From: Dipteris shenzhenensis
Taxonomy: Eukaryota > Polypodiophyta > Polypodiopsida > Gleicheniales
Assembly: GCA_047967505.1 (NCBI GenBank)
Contig: CM106538.1
DNA length: 64,000 nucleotides
Direction: 5' to 3' (one strand)
The notes beneath the pieces are model-generated. The model worked only from the letters and a program-made list of their open reading frames with translations. It did no database searches and was not told where the DNA came from. Position 1 is the stretch's first letter; the number at the start of each line of letters is the position of its first letter. Below are positions 1 to 13,841 of this stretch, in pieces. A program made the position numbers and the translations under genes.

Positions 1-3000
1 ATGGCAGTGATGCCAATCTCATGCAGGCACCTACATAATGACACTAAGATCAACAAACTCACATGTGGACACCATTCTCCTATGATCACTGGAATACCCC
101 ACCTAGAATAGTAGGGTAAACATTTGTACAAGTGGAGAATGGCAGGGTGCCGATCTATTATTAGGCCCTAGAAAATGGCATTGAGAAGCCTAAACTCACA
201 TGTGCATGCTTCTCAATGCCATTTTCTAGGGCCTAATAAGAGATTGGCACCACTGGAGAATGGATTTGTGTCAATCTTTGTGGAGAATGCCACCAGTGGA
301 GAATGACAGTGGTGCCAATCTCATACCAAGACCTTAAAAATGGCACAAGGAATCCTAAACTCACATGTGCATTGGCACTCTTGCCATTATACTACTGCAC
401 CCAATAAAATTTGTGGAATGTCAATCTACAAGTTTAGTTTATCTAGACTGCCACCAGTGGAGAATTGAACTGATGCCAATCACATGCAGGCAACTACATA
501 ATGACACTGAGATCCTCAGACTCACATGTGGATTGGAATCGGGCACCATTCTCCTATGATCCTTGGAATACCCCTCCTAGAATATTAGGGTAAAGATTTG
601 TACCAACGGAGAATGGCAGTGGTGCCAATCTCTTATTAGGCCCTAGAAAATGGCACTGTGAAGCCTAAACTCACATGTGCAACCAATAAAATTAGTGGAA
701 TGTCAATCTATAGGTTTTGTCTAGATTACCACTAGTGGAGAAGCCTAAACTCACATGTGCATTCTTCTATGTAGTGATCACTGTCTCCGCTGTGTACAAA
801 TGTTCACCACTCTCCTATGATCACTGGAATACCCCTCCTAGAATAGTAGGGTAAACATTTGTACAAGTGGAGAAAAGTGGTGCCAATCTCATACCATGAC
901 CTGAAAACATGCACAAGGAATCCTAAACTCACATGTGCATTGGCACTTTTGCCATTATCCTACTGCAGCCAATAAAATTAGTGGAATGTCAATCTATAGG
1001 TTCAGTTTGTCTAGATTACCACTAGCGGAGAATGGCAGTGGTGCCAATCTCTTATTACGCCCTAAGAAATGGCATTGAGAAGCCTAAACTCACATGTGCA
1101 TTCTTCTATGTAGTGATCACTCTCTCCGCTGTGTAGAGATCATATGGAATTGTGTCAATCTCTTATAAGGCAGTGGAATGTCAATCTATAGGTTTAGTTT
1201 GTCTAGACTACCACTAGTGGAGAATGGCAGTGATGCCAAACTCATGTTGGCACCTACATAATGACACTAAGATCATCAAACTCACATGTGGAATGGAATC
1301 GGACACCACTCTCCTATGATCACAGGAATACCCCTCCTAGAATAGTACGGTAAACATTTGTCATTGAGAAGCCTAAACTCACATGTGCATTCTTCTATGT
1401 AGTGATCACTGTCTCCGCTGTGCAGAGATCATATGGAATTGTGTCAATCTCTGTGGAGAATACCACCAGTGGAGAATGGTAGTGGTGCCAATCTCATACC
1501 ATGACCTGCAAACATGCACAAGGAATCCTAAACTCACATGTGCATTCTTCTATGTAGAGATCACTGTCTCCGCTGTGTAGAGATCATATGGAATTGTGTC
1601 AATCTCTGAGTTCATCAAACTCACATGTTGATTGGAATCGGACACCACTCTCCTATGATCACTGGAATACCCCTCCTAGAATAGTAGGGTCAACATTTGT
1701 ACAAGTGGAGAATGGCAGTGGTGCCAATCTCTTATTAGGCCCTAAGAAATGGGAAGCCTAAACTCACATGTGCATTCTTCTATGTAGTGATCACTGTCTC
1801 CACTGTGCAGAGATCATATGGAATTGTGTCAATCTCTGTGGAGAATGCCACCAGTGGAGAATGGCAGTGGTGCCAATCTCATACCATGACCTGATAACAT
1901 GCACAAGGAATCCTAAACTCACATGTGCATTGGCACTTTTGCCATTATAGAATGCCACCAGTGGAGAATGGCAATGTTGCACAAGGAATCCTAAACTCAC
2001 ATGTGCATTCTTCTATGTAGTGATCATTGTCTCCGCTGTGTAGAGATCATATGGAATTGTGTCAATCTCTGAGTTCATCAAACTCACATGTGGATTGGAA
2101 TCGGACACCACTTTCCTATGATCACTGGAATACCCCTCCTAGAATAATAGGGTGAACATTTGTACAATTGGAGAATGGCAGTGGTGCCAATCTCTTATTA
2201 GGCCCTAAGAAATGTCATTGAGAAGCCTAAACTCACATGTGCATTCTTCTATGTAGTGATCACTATCTCCGCTGTGCAGAGATCATATGGAATTGTGTCA
2301 ATCTCTGTGGAGAATGCCACCAGTGGAGAATGGCAGTGGTTCCAATCTCATACCATGACCTGATAACATGCACAAGGAATCCTAAACTCACATGTGCATT
2401 CTTCTATGTAGAGATCACTGTCTCCGCTGTGTAGAGATCATATGGAATTGTGTCAATCTCTGAGTTCATCAAACTCACATGTGGATTGGAATCGGACACC
2501 ACTCTCCTATGATCACTGGAATACCCCTCCTAGAATAGTAGGGTGAACATTTGTACAAGTGGAGAATGACAGTGGTGCCAATCTCTTATTAGGCCCTAAG
2601 AAATATCATTGAGAAGCCTAAACTCACATGTGCATTCTTCTATGTAGTGATCATTGTCTCCGCTGTGTAGAGATCATATGGAATTGTGTCAATCTCTTAT
2701 TAGGCCCTAGAATGTCAATCTATAGGTTTAGTTTGTCTAGACTACCACTAATGGAGAATGGCAGTGATGCCAAACTCATGCTGGCACCTACATAATGACA
2801 CTGAGTTCGTCAAACTCACATGTGGATTGGAATCGGACACCACTCTCCTATGATCACTGGAATACCCCTCCTAGAATAGTAGGGTAAACATTTGTACAAG
2901 TGGAGAATGGAAGTGGTGCCATTCTCTTATTAGGCCCTAAGAACTGGCATTGAGAAGCCTAAACTCACATGTGCATTCTTCTATGTAGTAATCACTGTCT

Positions 3001-6000
3001 CCGCTGTGCAGAGATCATATGGAATTGTGTCAATCTCTGTGGAGAATGCCACCAGTGGAGAATGGCAGTGGTGCCAATCTCATACCATGACCTGAAAACA
3101 TGCACAAGGAATGTCTAGATTACCACTAGCGGAGAATGGCAGTGATGCCAATCTCATGATGGCAACTACATAATGACACTGAGATCATCAAACTCACATG
3201 TGGAATGGAATAGGACACAACTCTCCTATGATCACTTGAATAACCCTCCTAGAATAGAAGGGTCAACATTTGTACAAGTGGTGCCAATCTCTTATTAGGC
3301 CCTAAGAAATGTCATTGAGAAGCCTAAACGCACATGTGCAGGGATCATATGGAATTGTGTCAATCTCTGTGGAGAATGCCACCAGTGGAGAATGGCAGTG
3401 GTGCCAATCTCACACCATGACCTGAAAACATGCACAAGGAATCCTAAACTCACATGTGCATTCTTCTATGTAGTGATCACTGTCTCCGTTGTGTAGAGAT
3501 CATATGGAATTGTGTCAATCTCTTATTAGGCCCTGGAATGTCAATCTATAGGTTTAGTTTGTCTAGACTAGCACTAGTGGAGAATGGCAGTGATGCCAAA
3601 CTCATGCTGGCACCTACATAATGACACTGAGATCATCAAACTCACACGTGGAATGGAATCGGACACCACTCTCCTATGATCACAGGAATACCCCTCCTAG
3701 AATAGTAGGGTAAACATTTGTCATTGAGAAGCCTAAACTCACATGTGCATACTTCTATGTAGTGATCACTATCTTCGCTGTGTAGAGATCATATGGAATT
3801 GTGTCAATCTCTGTGGAGAATGCCACCAGTGGAGAATGGTAGTGGTGCCAATCTCATACCATGACCTGCAAACATGCACAAGGAATCCTAATCCCACATG
3901 TGCATTCTTCTATGGAATACCCCTCCTAGAATAGTAGGGTGAACATTTGTACAAGTGGAGAATGGCAGTGGTGCCAATCTCTTATTAGGCCCTAAGAAAT
4001 GGCATTGAGAAGCCTAAACTCACATGTGCATTCTTCTATGTAGTGATCACTGTCTCCGCTTTGTAGAGATCATATGGAATTGTGTCAATCTCTGTGGAGA
4101 ATGCCACCAGTGGAGAATGGCAGTGGTGCCAATCTCATACCATGACCTGAAAACATGCACAAGGAATCCTAAACTCACATGTGCATTGGCACTTTTGCCA
4201 TTATCCTACTGCAGCCAATAAAATTAGTGGAATGTCAATCTATAGGTTCAGTTTGTCTAGATTACCACTAGCCGAGAATGGCAGTGATGCCAATGGCAAC
4301 TACATAAAGACACTGAGATAATCAAACTCACATGTGGAATGGAATAGGACACCACTCTCCTATGATCACTTGAATAACCCTCCTAGAATAGTAGGGTAAA
4401 CATTTGTACAAGTGGTGCCAATCTCTTATTAGGCCCGAAGAAATGGCATTGAGAAGCCTAAACTCACATGTGCAGAGATCATATGGAATTGTGTCGATCT
4501 CTGTGGAGAATGCCACCAGTGGAGAATGGCAGTGGTGCCAATCTCATACCATGACCTGAAAACATGCACAAGGAATCCTAAACTCACATGTGCATTCTTC
4601 TATGTAGTGATCACTGTCTCCGCTGTGTAGAGATCATATGGAATCCTAAACTCACATGTAGAAGGAGGGAAATTGTGTCAATCTCTGAGATCATCAAACT
4701 CACATGTGGATTGGAATCGGACACCACTCTCCTATGATCACTGGAATACCCCTCCTAGAATAGTAGGTGAACATTTGTACAAGTGGAGAATGGTAGTGGT
4801 GCCAATTATTAGGCCCTAAGAAATGGCATTGAGAAGCCTAAACTCACATGTGCATTCTTCTGTGTAGTGATCACTGTCTCCGCTGTGCAGAGATCATATG
4901 GAATTGTGTCAATCTCTGTGGAGAATGCCACCAGTGGAGAATGGCAGTGGTGCCAATCTCATACCATGACCTGATAACATGCACAAGGAATCCTAAACTC
5001 ACATGTGCATTGGCACTTTTGCCATTATAGAATGCCACCAGTGGAGAATGGCAGTGATGCACAAGGAATCCTAAACTCACATGTGCATTCTTCTATGTAG
5101 TGATCACTGTCTCCGCTGTGTAGAGATCATATGGAATTGTGTCAATCTCTGAGTTCATCAAACTCACATGTGGATTGGAATCGGAAACCACTCTCCTATG
5201 ATCACTGGAATACCCCTCCTAGAATAGTAGGGTGAACATTTGTACAAGTGGAGAATGGCAGTGGTGCCAATCTCTTATTAGGCCCTAAGAAATGGCATTG
5301 AGAAGCGTAAACTCACATGTGCATTCTTCTATGTAGTGATCACTGTCTCCGCTATGTAGAGATCATATGGAATTGTGTTAATCTCTGTGGAGAATGCCAT
5401 GAGTGGAGAATGGCAGTGGTGCCAATCTCATACCATGACCTAAAAACATGCACAAGGAATCCTAAACTCACATGTGCATTGGCACTTTTGCCATTATCCT
5501 ACTGGAGCCAATAAAATTAGTGGAATGTCAATCTATAGGTTCAGTTTGTCTAGACTACCACTAGCGGAGAATGGCAGTGATGCCAACATGCTTGCAACTA
5601 CATAATGACACTGAGATCATCAAACTCACATGTGGAATGGAATAGGACACCACTCTCCTATGATCACTGGAATACCCCTCCTAGGATAGTAGGGTAAACA
5701 TTTGTACAAGTGGAGAATGGTAGTGGTGCCAATCTCTTATAAGGCCCTAAGAAACGGCATTGAGAAGCCTAAACTCACATGTGCAGAGATCATATGGAAT
5801 TGTGTCAATCTCTGTGGAGAATGCCACCAGTGGAGAATGGCAGTGGTGCCAATCTCATACCATGACCTTAAAACAGCACAAGGAATCCTAAACTCACATG
5901 TGGAATGGAATAGGACACCACTCTCCTATGATCACTTGAATAACCCTCCTAGAATAGTAGGGTAAACATTTGTACAAGTGGTGCCAATCTCTTATTAGGC

Positions 6001-9000
6001 CCTAAGAAATGGCATTGAGGAGCCTAAACTCACATGTGCAGAGATCATATGGAATTGTGCCAATCTCTGTGGAGAATGCCACCAGTGGAGAATGGCAGTG
6101 GTGCCAATCTCATACCATGACCTGAAAACATGCACAAGGAATCCTAAACTCACATGTGCATTCTTCTATGTAGTGATCACTATCTCCGCTATGTAGAGAT
6201 CATATAAAATTATGTCAATCTCTTATTAGGCCCTAGAATGTCAATCTATAGGTTTAGTTTGTCTAGACTACCACTAGTGGAGAATGGCAGTGATGCCAAA
6301 CTCATGCTGGCACCTACATAATGACACTGAGATCATCAAGCTCACATGTGGAATGGAATTGGACACCACTCTCCTATGATCACAGGAATACCCCTCCTAG
6401 AATAGTAGGGTAAACATTTGTCATTGAGAAGCCTAAACTCACATGTGCATTCTTCGATGTAGTGATCACTGTCTCCACTGTGTAGAGATCATATAGAATT
6501 GTGTCAATCTCTGTGGAGAATGCCACCACTGGAGAATGGTAGTGGTGCCAATCTCATACCATGACCTGCAAACATGCACAACGAATCCTAAACTCACATG
6601 TGCATTCTTCTATGGAATACCCCTCCTAGAATAGTAGGGTGAACATTTGTACAAGTGGAGAATGGCAGCGGTGCCAATCTCTTATTAGGCCCTAAGAAAT
6701 GGCATTGAGAAGCCTAAACTCACATGTGCATTCTTCTATGTAGTGATCACTGTCTCTGCTGTGCAGAGATCATATGGAATTGTGTCAATCTCTATGGAGA
6801 ATGCTACCAGTGGAGAATGGCAGTGGTGCCAATCTCATACCATGACCTGAAAACATGCACAAGGAATCTTAAACTCACATGTGCATTGGCACTTTTGCCA
6901 TTATCCTACTGCAGCCAATAAAATTAGTGGAATGTCAATCTATAGGTTCAGTTTGTCTAGATTACCACTAGCGGAGAATGGCAGTGATGCCAATCTCATG
7001 ATGGCAACTACATAATGACACTGAGATCATCAAACTCACATGTGGAATGGAATAGGACACCACTCTCCTATGATCACTTGAATAACCCTCCTAGAATAGT
7101 AGGGTAAACATTTGTACAAGTGGTGCCAATCTCTTATTAGGTTCGAAGAAATGGCATTGAGAAGCCTAAACTCACATGTGCAGAGATCATATGGAATTGT
7201 GTCGATCTCTGTGGAGAATGCCACCAGTGGAGAATGGCAGTGGTGCCAATCTCATACCATGACCTGAAAACATGCATAAGGAATCCTAAACTCACATGTG
7301 CATTCTTCTATGTAGTGATCACTATCTCCGTTGTGTAGAGATCATATGGAATTGTGTCAATCTCTATGGAGAATGCCACCAGTGGAGAATGGTAGTGGTG
7401 CCAATCTCATACCATGACCTGAAAACATGCACAAGGAATCCTAAACATGTCTCCGCTATGTAGACATCATATGGAATTGTGTCAATCTCTGTGGAGAATG
7501 CCACCAGTGGAGAATGGCAGTGGTGCCAATCTCATACCATGACCTGAAAACATGCACAAGGAATCCTAAACTCACATGTGCATTGGCAATTTTGCCATTA
7601 TCCTACTACCATTGTCTGCTAGTGGTAATGTGCATTCTTCTATGTAGTGATCACTGTCTCCGCTGTGTAGAGATCATATGGAATTGTGCCAATCGCTGTG
7701 GAGAATGCCACCAATGGAGAATGGTAGTGGTGCCAATCTCATACCATGATCTGCAAACATGCACGAGGAATCCTAAACTCACATGTGCATTCTTCAATGT
7801 AGAGATCATTGTCTCCGCTGTGTAGAGATCATATGGAATTGTGTCAATCTCTGAGTTCATCAAACTCACATGTGGATTGGAATCGGACACCACTCTCCTA
7901 TGATCATTGGAATACCCCTCCTAGAATAGTAGGGTGAACATTTGTACAAGTGGAGAATGGCAGTGGTGCCAATCTCTTATTAGGCCCTAAGAAATGGCAT
8001 TGAGAAGCCTAAACTCACATGTGCATTCTTCTTTGTAGTGATCACTGTCTCCATTGTGTAGAGATCATATGGAATTGTGTCAATCTCTTATTAGGCCCTG
8101 GAATGTCAATCTATAGGTTTCGTTTGTCTAGACTACCACTAGTGGAGAATGGCAGTGCTGCCAAAGTCATGCTGGCACCTACATAATGACACTGAGTTCA
8201 TCAAACTCACATGTGGATTGGAATCGGACACCACTCTCCTATGATCACTGGAATACCCCTCCTAGAATAGTAGGGTAAACATTTGTACAAGAGAATGGTA
8301 GTGGTGCCAATCTCTTATTAAGCCCTAAGAAATGGAAATGAGAAGCCTAAACTCACATGTGCATTCTTCTATGTAGTGATCACTATCTCCGCTGTGTAGA
8401 GATCATATGGAATTGTGTCAATCTCTGTGGAGAATGCCACTAGTGGAGAATGGCAGTGGTGCCAATCTCATACCATGACCTGAAAACATGCACAAGGAAT
8501 CATAAACTCACATGTGGATTAGCACTTTTGCCATTATAGAATGCCACCAATGGACAATGCAGTGGTGCACAAGGAATCCTAAGCTCACATGTGCATTCTT
8601 TTATGTAGTGATCACTGTCTCCGCTGTGTAGAGATCATATGGAATTGTGTCAATCTCTGAGATCATCAAACTCACATGTGGATTGTAATCGGACTTGTAA
8701 TCGGACACCACTCTCCTATGATCACTGGAATACCCCTCCTAGAATAGTAGGGTAAACATTTGTACAAGTGGAGAATGGCAGTGGTGCCAATCTCTTATTA
8801 GGCCTTAAGAAATGTCATTGAGAAGCCTAAACTCACATGTGCAGAGACCATATGGAATTGTGTCAATCTCTGTGGAGAATGCCACCAGTGGAGAATGGTA
8901 GTGGTTCCAATCTCACCTAATGACCTGAAAACATGCACAAGGAATCCTAAACTCACATGTGCATTGGCACTTTTGCCATTATTCTATTGCCATTCTCCGC

Positions 9001-11745
9001 TAGTGGTAATATGCATTCTTCTATGTAGTGATCACTCTCTCCACTGTGTAGAGATCATATGGATTTGTGTCAATCTCTGTGGAGAATGCCACCAGTGGAG
9101 AATGGCAGTGGTGCCATTCTCATACCATGACTTGAAAACATGCACAAGGAATCCTAAACTCACATGTGCATTGGCACTTTTGCAATTATCCTACTGCCAT
9201 TCTCCGCCGCTAGTGCTAATGTGCATTCTTCTATGTAGTGATCACTGTCTCCGCTGTGTAGAGATCATATGGATTTGTGTCAATCTCTATGGAGAATGCC
9301 ACCAGTGCAGAATGGCAGTGGTGCCAATTTCATACCATGATCTGAAAACATGTACAAGGAATCCTAAACTCACATGTGCATTGGCACTTTTGCCATTATC
9401 CTATTGCCATTGTCCGCTAGTGGTAATATGCATTCTTCTATGTAGTGATCACAGTCTCTGATGTGTAGATATCATATGGAATTGTGTCAATCTCTGTGGA
9501 GAATGGCAGTTGTGCCAATCTCATACCATGACCTGAAAACATGCACAAGGAATCCTAAACTCACATGTGCATTGGCACTCTTGCCATTATCCTACTGCAG
9601 CCAATAAAATTAGTGGAATGTGAATCTATAGGTTTAATTTGTCTAGATTACCACTAGCGGAGAATGGCAGTGATTGCCAATCTCATGCTTGCCCTAAGAA
9701 ATGGCATTGAGAATCCTAAACTCACATGTGCATTCTTCTATGTAGTGATCATTGTCTTCGCTGTGTAGAGATCATATGGAATTGTGTCAATCTCTTATTA
9801 GGCCAATCTCTTATTAGGAGAATGGCAGTGGTGCCAATCTCATACCATGACCTGAAAACATGCACAAGGAATTGTAAACTCACATGTGCATTGGCACTTT
9901 TGCCATTATCCTACTACCATTCTCCGCTAGTGGTAATGTGCATTCTTCTATGTAGTGATCACTGTCTCCGCTGTGTAGAGATCATATGGATTTGTGTCAA
10001 TCTCTATGGAGAATGCCACCAGTGGAGAATGGCAGTGGTGCCAATCTCATACTAGGACCTGAAAACATGCACAAGGAATCCCAAACTCACATGTGCATTG
10101 GCACTTTTGCCATTATCCTACTGCCATTCTCCGCTAGTGGTAATGTGCATTCTTCTATGTAGTGATAACTGTCTCTGCTGTGTAGAGATCATATGGAATT
10201 GTGTCAATCTCTGTGGAGAATGCCACCAGTGGAGAATGGTAGTGGTGCCAATCTCATACCATGACCTGAAAACATGCACAAGGAATCCTAAACTCAGATG
10301 TGGATTGGCACTTTTGCCATTATAGAATGCCACCAGTGGAGAATGGCAGTGGTGCACAAGGAATCCTAAACTCACATGTGCATTCTTCTATGTAGTGATC
10401 ACTGTCTCCGCTATGTAGAGATCATATGGAATTATGTCAATCTCTGAGATCATCAAACTCACATGTGGATTGGAATCGGACACCACTCTCCTATGATCAC
10501 TAGAATACCCCTTCTAGAATAGTAGGATAAACATTTGTACAAGTGGAGAATGGTAGTGGTGCCAATCTCTTATTAGGCCATAAGAAATGTCATTGAGAAG
10601 CCTAAACTCACATGGCCAATAAAATTAATGGAATGTCAATCTATAGGTTCAGTTTGTCTAGATTACCACTATTGGAGAATGGCAGTGATGCCAATCTCAT
10701 GCTGTCTAGACTACCACTAGTGTTAGGCCTAAGAAATTGCATTGAGAAGCCTAAACTCACATGTGCATTCTTCTATGTAGTGATCACTATCTCCGCTGTG
10801 CAGAGATCATATGGATTTGTGTCAATCTTTGTCGAGAATGCCACCGGTGGAGAATGGTAGTGGTGCCAATCTCATACCATGACCTGAAAACATGCACATC
10901 CTAAACCCACATGTGCATTGGCACTTTTGCCATTATCCTACTGCAGCCAATAAAATTAGTGGAATGTCAATCTATCGATTTAGTTTGTCTAGATTACCAC
11001 TAGTAGAGAATGGCAGTGATGCCAAACTCATGCTGGCCCTAAGAAATGGCATTGAGAATCCTAAACTCATGTGTGCATTCTTGTAGAGACTACCACTAGT
11101 GGGGAATGGCAGTGATGTCAATCTCATGCTGGCAACTATATAATGACATTGAGATCATCAAACTCACATTTGGACACCACTCTCCTATGATCACTGGAAT
11201 ACCCCTCTTAGAATAGTAGGGTAAACATTTGTACAAGTGGAGAATGGCAGGGGTGCCAATCTCTTATTAGGCCCTAAATAAATGGCATTGAGAAGCCTAA
11301 ACTCACATGTGCATTCTTCTATGTAGTGATCACTGTCGCCGCTGTGTAGATATCATATGGAATTGTGTCAATCTCTGTGGAGAATGGCAGTGGTGCCAAT
11401 CTCATAGCATGACCTGAAAACATGCACAAGGAATTCTAAACTCACATGTGCATTGCCACTTTTGCCATTATCCTACTGCAGCCAATAAAATTAGTGGAAT
11501 GTCTAGACTACCACTAGTGGAGAATGGTAGTGATGCCAATCTCATGCTAGAACCTACGTAATCACACTGAGATCATCAAACTCACATGTGGATTGGTAGG
11601 ACACCACTCTACTAGAATACCCCTCCTAGAATAGTAGGATAAACATTTGTACAAGTGGAGAATGGCAGTGGTGCCAGTCTCTTATTAGGCCCTAGAAAAT
11701 GGCATTGAGAAGCCTAAACTCACATGTGCATTCTTATTAGCATCA
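1..11745. repeat. Complex satellite array with higher-order structure
   Basis: The whole stretch is built from diverged modules of about 60-150 bp. Each carries the anchor AAACTCACATGTG (seven copies in the first kilobase) and most carry an imperfect palindrome with arms GAGAATGGCA and TGCCAATCTC. Recurrent modules include one starting CATTCTTCTATGTAGTGATC, one with CCAATAAAATTAGTGGAATG, and one with CCTCCTAGAATAGTAGGG. Blocks recur at fixed offsets: about 1,680-2,430 matches 4,760-5,510 (offset about 3,080) and about 3,541-4,560 matches 6,232-7,270 (offset about 2,700), so larger units were copied after the basic module had diversified. Short open frames of 60-190 codons inside it are by-products of the repeat and are not annotated. 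The array runs off the left edge of the window. Confidence 0.95.
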
Positions 11746-11749
11746 GTGC

Positions 11750-12239
11750 CCTTCTCTAGAAGGTCAGGTGAGAAAACTCTCATGTGATAACCTTCACATA
11801 AGGAGAATGGCACTGGTGCCATTCTCTGATTCTCTGCAATCCATGTAATGAATCGAACTTCTGCCATTCTCCTTAACATCATGGAGGATGGCACCAGTGG
11901 CATTATCCTGAAACTCTCACGGAGGATGGCACTTGTGCCATTGTGAACAAACTCACAATCCATGTGTTCAATGGCATTTGTGACACTCTTCTAACATCAT
12001 ATTATGTTGGAGAATGGCACGAATACCATTCTTTATTATAACCATCTTAACTTTGATATTGTGTATATTTGCTTACTGTGTTGGTGTAGTTTTTCATAAT
12101 GCATATATAAGTTGCTTCGCCTTGGTTATTTTGTTAATAGAAGTTGCATTGTGGTTGTAATATTTCCTACTACAGTTATGATTTTCTATTATACATTTCA
12201 TTGTGTCCTTGGTTCTTTTGTTAACAGAACATTGCAAGA
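11750..12239. promoter_or_regulatory. Spacer between satellite and gene, with palindromes and a probable 5'-UTR intron end
   Basis: This spacer holds at least four copies of the GAGAATGGCAC/GTGCCATTCTC-type dyad (about 11,803, 11,885, 11,921 and 12,009) in better palindromic form than in the satellite. The last part is AT-rich and ends in a pyrimidine-containing tract and AG (TTTTGTTAACAG, ending near 12,231). That resembles a splice acceptor just ahead of the ATG at 12,240, suggesting an intron in the 5' leader. No clear TATA box or start site was fixed. Confidence 0.5.
11803..11826. repeat. 24-bp near-perfect palindrome
   Basis: The arms are GAGAATGGCACT and GGTGCCATTCTC, which are complementary at all but one position. 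It is the first clean copy of the motif seen on leaving the satellite. Related copies follow at about 11,885-11,907, 11,921-11,945 and 12,009-12,033. Confidence 0.85.
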
Positions 12240-13604
12240 ATGGCTAGCAAGGGAAAGAGAAAGGTTCGAGAGGTGTCAGTTTATGATGGAGTTAGTTCTG
12301 GAAGGGGATGGTTTTTGGATATATACAATAACGAACTCCAAAAACTCCATAAAGTGCATTGTTTTGTGAACATCCAAGGAAAAACTTTTGAAGATGTTGG
12401 ACAAGTTAAAGAGATGGGGGATACCGAGAAAGACAACGTTCCTTGTCTCAAAATTCATACATTGGGAGGCAATGTGTATCAATTGGATCCTGCTTGTTTT
12501 GATCATGCGAGGATGAATGCTACTGGGGAGGACACGATGATATCTAGGGGTTGGATTAATGAGCCAGAAAATTATACCAACCGACAGATATTAGAAAGCT
12601 TTGATTTGGTAACAAAAGGGATAAAGCAAGATATAAAAAAGAGTAGAAACGTTTCGAAAAGAACCAAGAAAAGTGATGTTGAGGGATCAAGCTCTCAAGT
12701 GTCTCAGAACACATTGAAAGAGAAGGCTAGAGAGACCGGTGAGGAGGAAACAATAGGTGAGAAGGAAATAAGGTCAGATGGAAAAACAAGCATTGGGGAT
12801 AAACTGGAGGCTAAAGATAAAGAGACAACTTTAGGAGGAAAACAGGGAGGTATGGGAATAGTCACTGATGGAACTGGAAGTGGAGGTGATGCAACGGGGA
12901 GTGGTGAGACACATATAATAGGACATGGTGAGAAATCATATGAAGCAACTATCATCCTGTATGAGAAAATCCAGCCAGATGTTGACTTTAAGGCACTACA
13001 AAAGAAATTGGAAAGGAAGGACACAAGTATGACAGGCTTGATGGAGTACGTAGAGTACTTCCCATTTGGTTTGGAGTTTGAGGTGTTGATCCCAGTGATG
13101 AATTGCTTTAGAGCACCAAGCCAATATGTGTACAGGACATCGACCCTCAGCTATGTCAGTGACTTGGTCAAGAGTTTTGCAATGAATGCACGACCTCCTG
13201 CAACATGTGCATATCTTATGCCTTACCACATAGGCACAAATACTCCGATGTGCAAGGAAGAGATAAAGGTGGAAAAGTTAAAGGAGTATAATTATTGGAT
13301 TCTCGCAGGGCAGCATTCGATTTATGCTACAAGGATGTTTATAACTAAAGCACATGGTGAAGCCTTCAATCAATGAAAAGGTTTCTATACACGGAGGAAG
13401 GCGAGAATTGTTGTCAATGCACCAGTTGAAGCAAGTTGTAAGATATCATCAATGGCCAACATGGAGGCACAGACCGTTTTGAAAAATCAACCATATATCG
13501 ATATCTTACAACACCTAAGGGCGCAGTGGATTGCATTCGGCGGATGACCAAAGAAACCAGCCCAAGGCCTTGTCAAAGGGCATAAAGATCGACAAATTTG
13601 GGAT
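12240..13604 (+). pseudogene. Decayed gene, 5' exon: ParB/sulfiredoxin-like domain
   Basis: The ATG at 12,240 has a good context (A at -3, G at +4). The frame runs 378 codons to a TGA at 13,374, then continues with clear coding character through a second TGA (13,545) to a GTGAGT donor at 13,605. Residues 1-120 are not recognised. About residues 130-240 are Lys/Glu/Gly/Ser-rich and probably disordered. About residues 240-378 resemble a ParB N-terminal fold: a start like EVLIPVMN, a middle helix (YVSDLVKSFA), and NYWILAGQHSIYATRMF near 350-367, which fits the ParB/DGQHR 'GxHRxxAa' signature with Ser for Arg. In bacteria and phages such domains bind DNA or are fused to DNA methylases. The downstream exon looks like such a methylase, so I read them as one fused gene broken by nonsense changes. 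The family call is inference from motifs only. Confidence 0.5.
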
Positions 13605-13841
13605 GTGAGTAATAAACTTTGCTTTGTATGCATTTTTTATTTCAAGAATGTTTATGGCTTTGTAAAAGAAATGATAGTAGTGTCAATTCCCTGATGTGAG
13701 AATGGCACTAGTGCCATTCTTCTAGTTACCAAGTCATGCTTTTGACATGGTAATGGGAGAATCGCACTAGTGTCATTATTATCTCTATTACATGATTTGG
13801 ATTAGAAGAATGTCTAAGATGATTTTGATTTTTTTATATAG
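13605..13841 (+). other. Probable intron (phase 0) joining the ParB-like and methyltransferase-like exons
   Basis: The donor GTGAGT at 13,605 and acceptor TATAG ending at 13,841 are both in phase 0. Splicing them makes an open junction (..QIWD|NFVGVA..) into the frame of the downstream exon. The intron is AT-rich and contains the palindrome at 13,698 and a second imperfect copy at about 13,757. A nearby alternative AG at 13,850-13,851 would break the frame. Confidence 0.6.
13698..13721. repeat. Palindrome copy inside the intron
   Basis: The inner 22 bp (13,699-13,720) are a perfect dyad with arms AGAATGGCACT and AGTGCCATTCT. An imperfect copy follows at about 13,757-13,777. Its location inside an intron shows the motif is not restricted to the satellite. 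Confidence 0.9.

Noticed and set aside
365-11086. Many open frames of 60-190 codons with a shared Cys-rich peptide (starting MCILLCSDH)
   Set aside because: They track the satellite module exactly, occur in several frames and on both strands, and are cut at module boundaries. They are repeat by-products, not a gene family.
1-11745. CRISPR-like array
   Set aside because: Repeats are not regularly spaced, spacers are themselves repeats, and the context is a plant nuclear genome.
12704-13024. Ser/Pro-rich frame on the minus strand opposite the ParB-like exon
   Set aside because: It is the complement of the Lys/Glu/Gly-rich linker of the plus-strand gene.
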